From Collinsella sp. (lineage in GTDB: Bacteria > Actinomycetota > Coriobacteriia > Coriobacteriales > Coriobacteriaceae), in assembly GCA_019414325.1 (NCBI GenBank), contig DXMG01000007.1, positions 1 to 35,489 on the forward strand: a stretch of DNA of 35,489 bases, read 5' to 3'. A model generated the notes under the pieces. The model was not told the origin of the DNA. It did no database searches and saw only the letters and a program-made list of their open reading frames with translations. The position numbers and the translations under genes were made by a program. This document shows, piece by piece, positions 34,585 to 35,489 of the stretch. Numbering within the stretch: position 1 is the first letter of the stretch; every line of letters starts with the position of its first letter.

Positions 34585-34649
34585 GTTGCGGTGGAATAGT
34601 TCCTGTTTTTGCTGCCAAAGCCCCCAACTAGGAACTATTTCACCGCAAC
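34585..34649. repeat. Extragenic palindrome, GTTGCGGTG family, copy 3
   Basis: GTTGCGGTGGAATAGTTCCT (34585-34604) and AGGAACTATTTCACCGCAAC (34630-34649) pair with one mismatch around a 25-nt loop (TGCTGCCAAAGCCCCCAA). It lies 27 bases after the selB stop and upstream of selC. Confidence 0.92.
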
Positions 34650-34675
34650 AGAGGAGACGGGGGCAGGTGACCGGC

Positions 34676-35480
34676 CTAGCGCAGGGAGCGCAGGCCGCCG
34701 GCATCCTTGTCAAGGACTGTGAAGCGTACGGCATCTAGATGCTCAAGGATGCTGATGGCGCGCTTGCGCGACACGCCCAGGGACTCGCGTAGCACACTCG
34801 TGGTGGCAGCGCCGCCGGCGTCGGTGATGGCAGCAGCGACAAGCTCGCGCGCATGGGCCTCGGCGGTAGCGGACAGGGCAACGTCACGTTCGACCTTCAC
34901 GATGGAACGGTTGAGCGAAAGCTCGCGCAGCGCACGCGTCATGGTGTCGCGATCGAGCTGGAGTTGCTCGCCCACCTCGGGCAACGTCGGCGCATCGAGG
35001 CCGGCTTCGTCCAGCAAGGCAACGATGCGTTCGCTGGCCTCGCGCACCACGCGTGCCGCCGCGGCGGCCGAATGCGGATCGAACACCTCGGCGCCCTCGG
35101 AGGCGCACACGCCGCGAGAGCAGCCCTCGGAAATCAGGGCTGCGGCAACTGTATCGTCAGCGGTAGGCCAAGCAGCATGGGCGACGGCGCCGGGCGTAAA
35201 GCCCGTCTCCTTGGGGGCAGCCGCGTGCATGGCAGACAGGGTCGCCGCCAGGGCATCCATCGCAGCGTCAAGCACCACGGCGTCCGCCAAGAGGTCCGTT
35301 TCACCCGCGGCAAGTTTGCGAACGGAGCCCCGCGTCACCAACCCGCGCAGCGCGGCATCGACCTGGCCGACACCAAGATCCAAAGCCTCGGCAACATCAA
35401 TCACCGTAACCGGCAGCGCCTGCAGCGCAAGCCAAGCGCCCACACCGCCCGCGATATCGCCGGACTCGAGCGCCACATAC
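34676..35480 (-). CDS. selB: Selenocysteine-specific elongation factor SelB, C-terminal part
   Basis: An open frame of about 268 residues runs off the right end of the window, so the GTPase domains are missing. What remains are the winged-helix repeats of the SelB C-terminus. The last one, AGGAATTSVLRESLGVSRKR followed by AISILEHLDAVRFTVLDKDA, closely resembles the mRNA SECIS-binding domain (LGVxRKxAIxxLExxDxxxFT). SelB delivers Sec-tRNA to UGA codons next to SECIS hairpins. Association with selC immediately downstream confirms the call. The apparent start at 35476 is artificial; the frame stays open to the edge. The final bases 35481-35489 are probably not genomic. Confidence 0.88.
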
Positions 35481-35489
35481 CTGTCTCTT
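35481..35489. other. Probable sequencing-adaptor remnant at contig end
   Basis: The last nine bases, CTGTCTCTT, are identical to the first nine of the Nextera/Tn5 mosaic-end adaptor (CTGTCTCTTATACACATCT). Their position at the very end of the sequence suggests untrimmed adaptor rather than genome. Confidence 0.75.

Overview
The window looks like the end of a draft contig from a GC-rich Coriobacteriia genome, most likely Collinsella or a close relative. That assignment is an inference from base composition, gene content (GlpA-like/DUF1667 trio, selenium genes beside a molybdenum hydroxylase, LoaP-led polysaccharide locus) and abundant extragenic palindromes; no 16S or other marker is present. 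The last nine bases match the start of a Nextera adaptor.

Region 1 (1-10.8 kb, minus strand) is an exopolysaccharide/capsule operon. It reads from a promoter near 10.8 kb through a NusG-family antiterminator (LoaP-like), an initiating sugar-phosphate transferase, a GT4 enzyme, a polysaccharide pyruvyl transferase, an FrhB-like iron-sulfur protein, a DXD-type transferase, an internally deleted GT4 remnant, a GT2 enzyme, a Wzy-like polymerase and a Wzx-like flippase. It ends against a decayed IS256-type transposase. Base composition falls from GC-rich at the operon head to AT-rich at the distal end, as in a swapped serotype cassette. A run of ten G sits just upstream of the initiating transferase and may act as a frame switch.

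Region 2 (10.9-14.3 kb) holds two tandem terminators, thrS, a small membrane zinc-ribbon protein and then the most striking object here: an array of 16 copies of a 17-bp sequence in strictly alternating orientation, with an 80-81 bp period, filling the divergent intergenic space at 13514-14134.

Region 3 (14.3-19.1 kb, plus strand) carries a three-gene redox operon (GlpA-like flavoprotein with BFD-type Fe-S tail, a second FAD/NAD(P) oxidoreductase, DUF1667) and an M24 aminopeptidase. The gap between them is packed with repeats.

Region 4 (19.2-27.5 kb, minus strand) is housekeeping: tRNA-Leu, tig, clpP, clpX, valS and folC. Two palindromes with a shared core but unrelated outer arms flank valS.

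Region 5 (27.6-35.5 kb, minus strand) encodes a two-subunit molybdenum hydroxylase (xanthine dehydrogenase family), glutamate dehydrogenase, and a selenium/molybdenum cluster: selB (partial), selC (tRNA-Sec), a MobA-like protein and a DUF3343 protein.

The novel signal is the family of long palindromes. It comprises the 80-bp-period array, four dispersed hairpins downstream of gene ends with 23-25 nt loops, and two core-plus-variable-arm elements. In many of them arm sequence differs between copies while complementarity inside a copy is kept.
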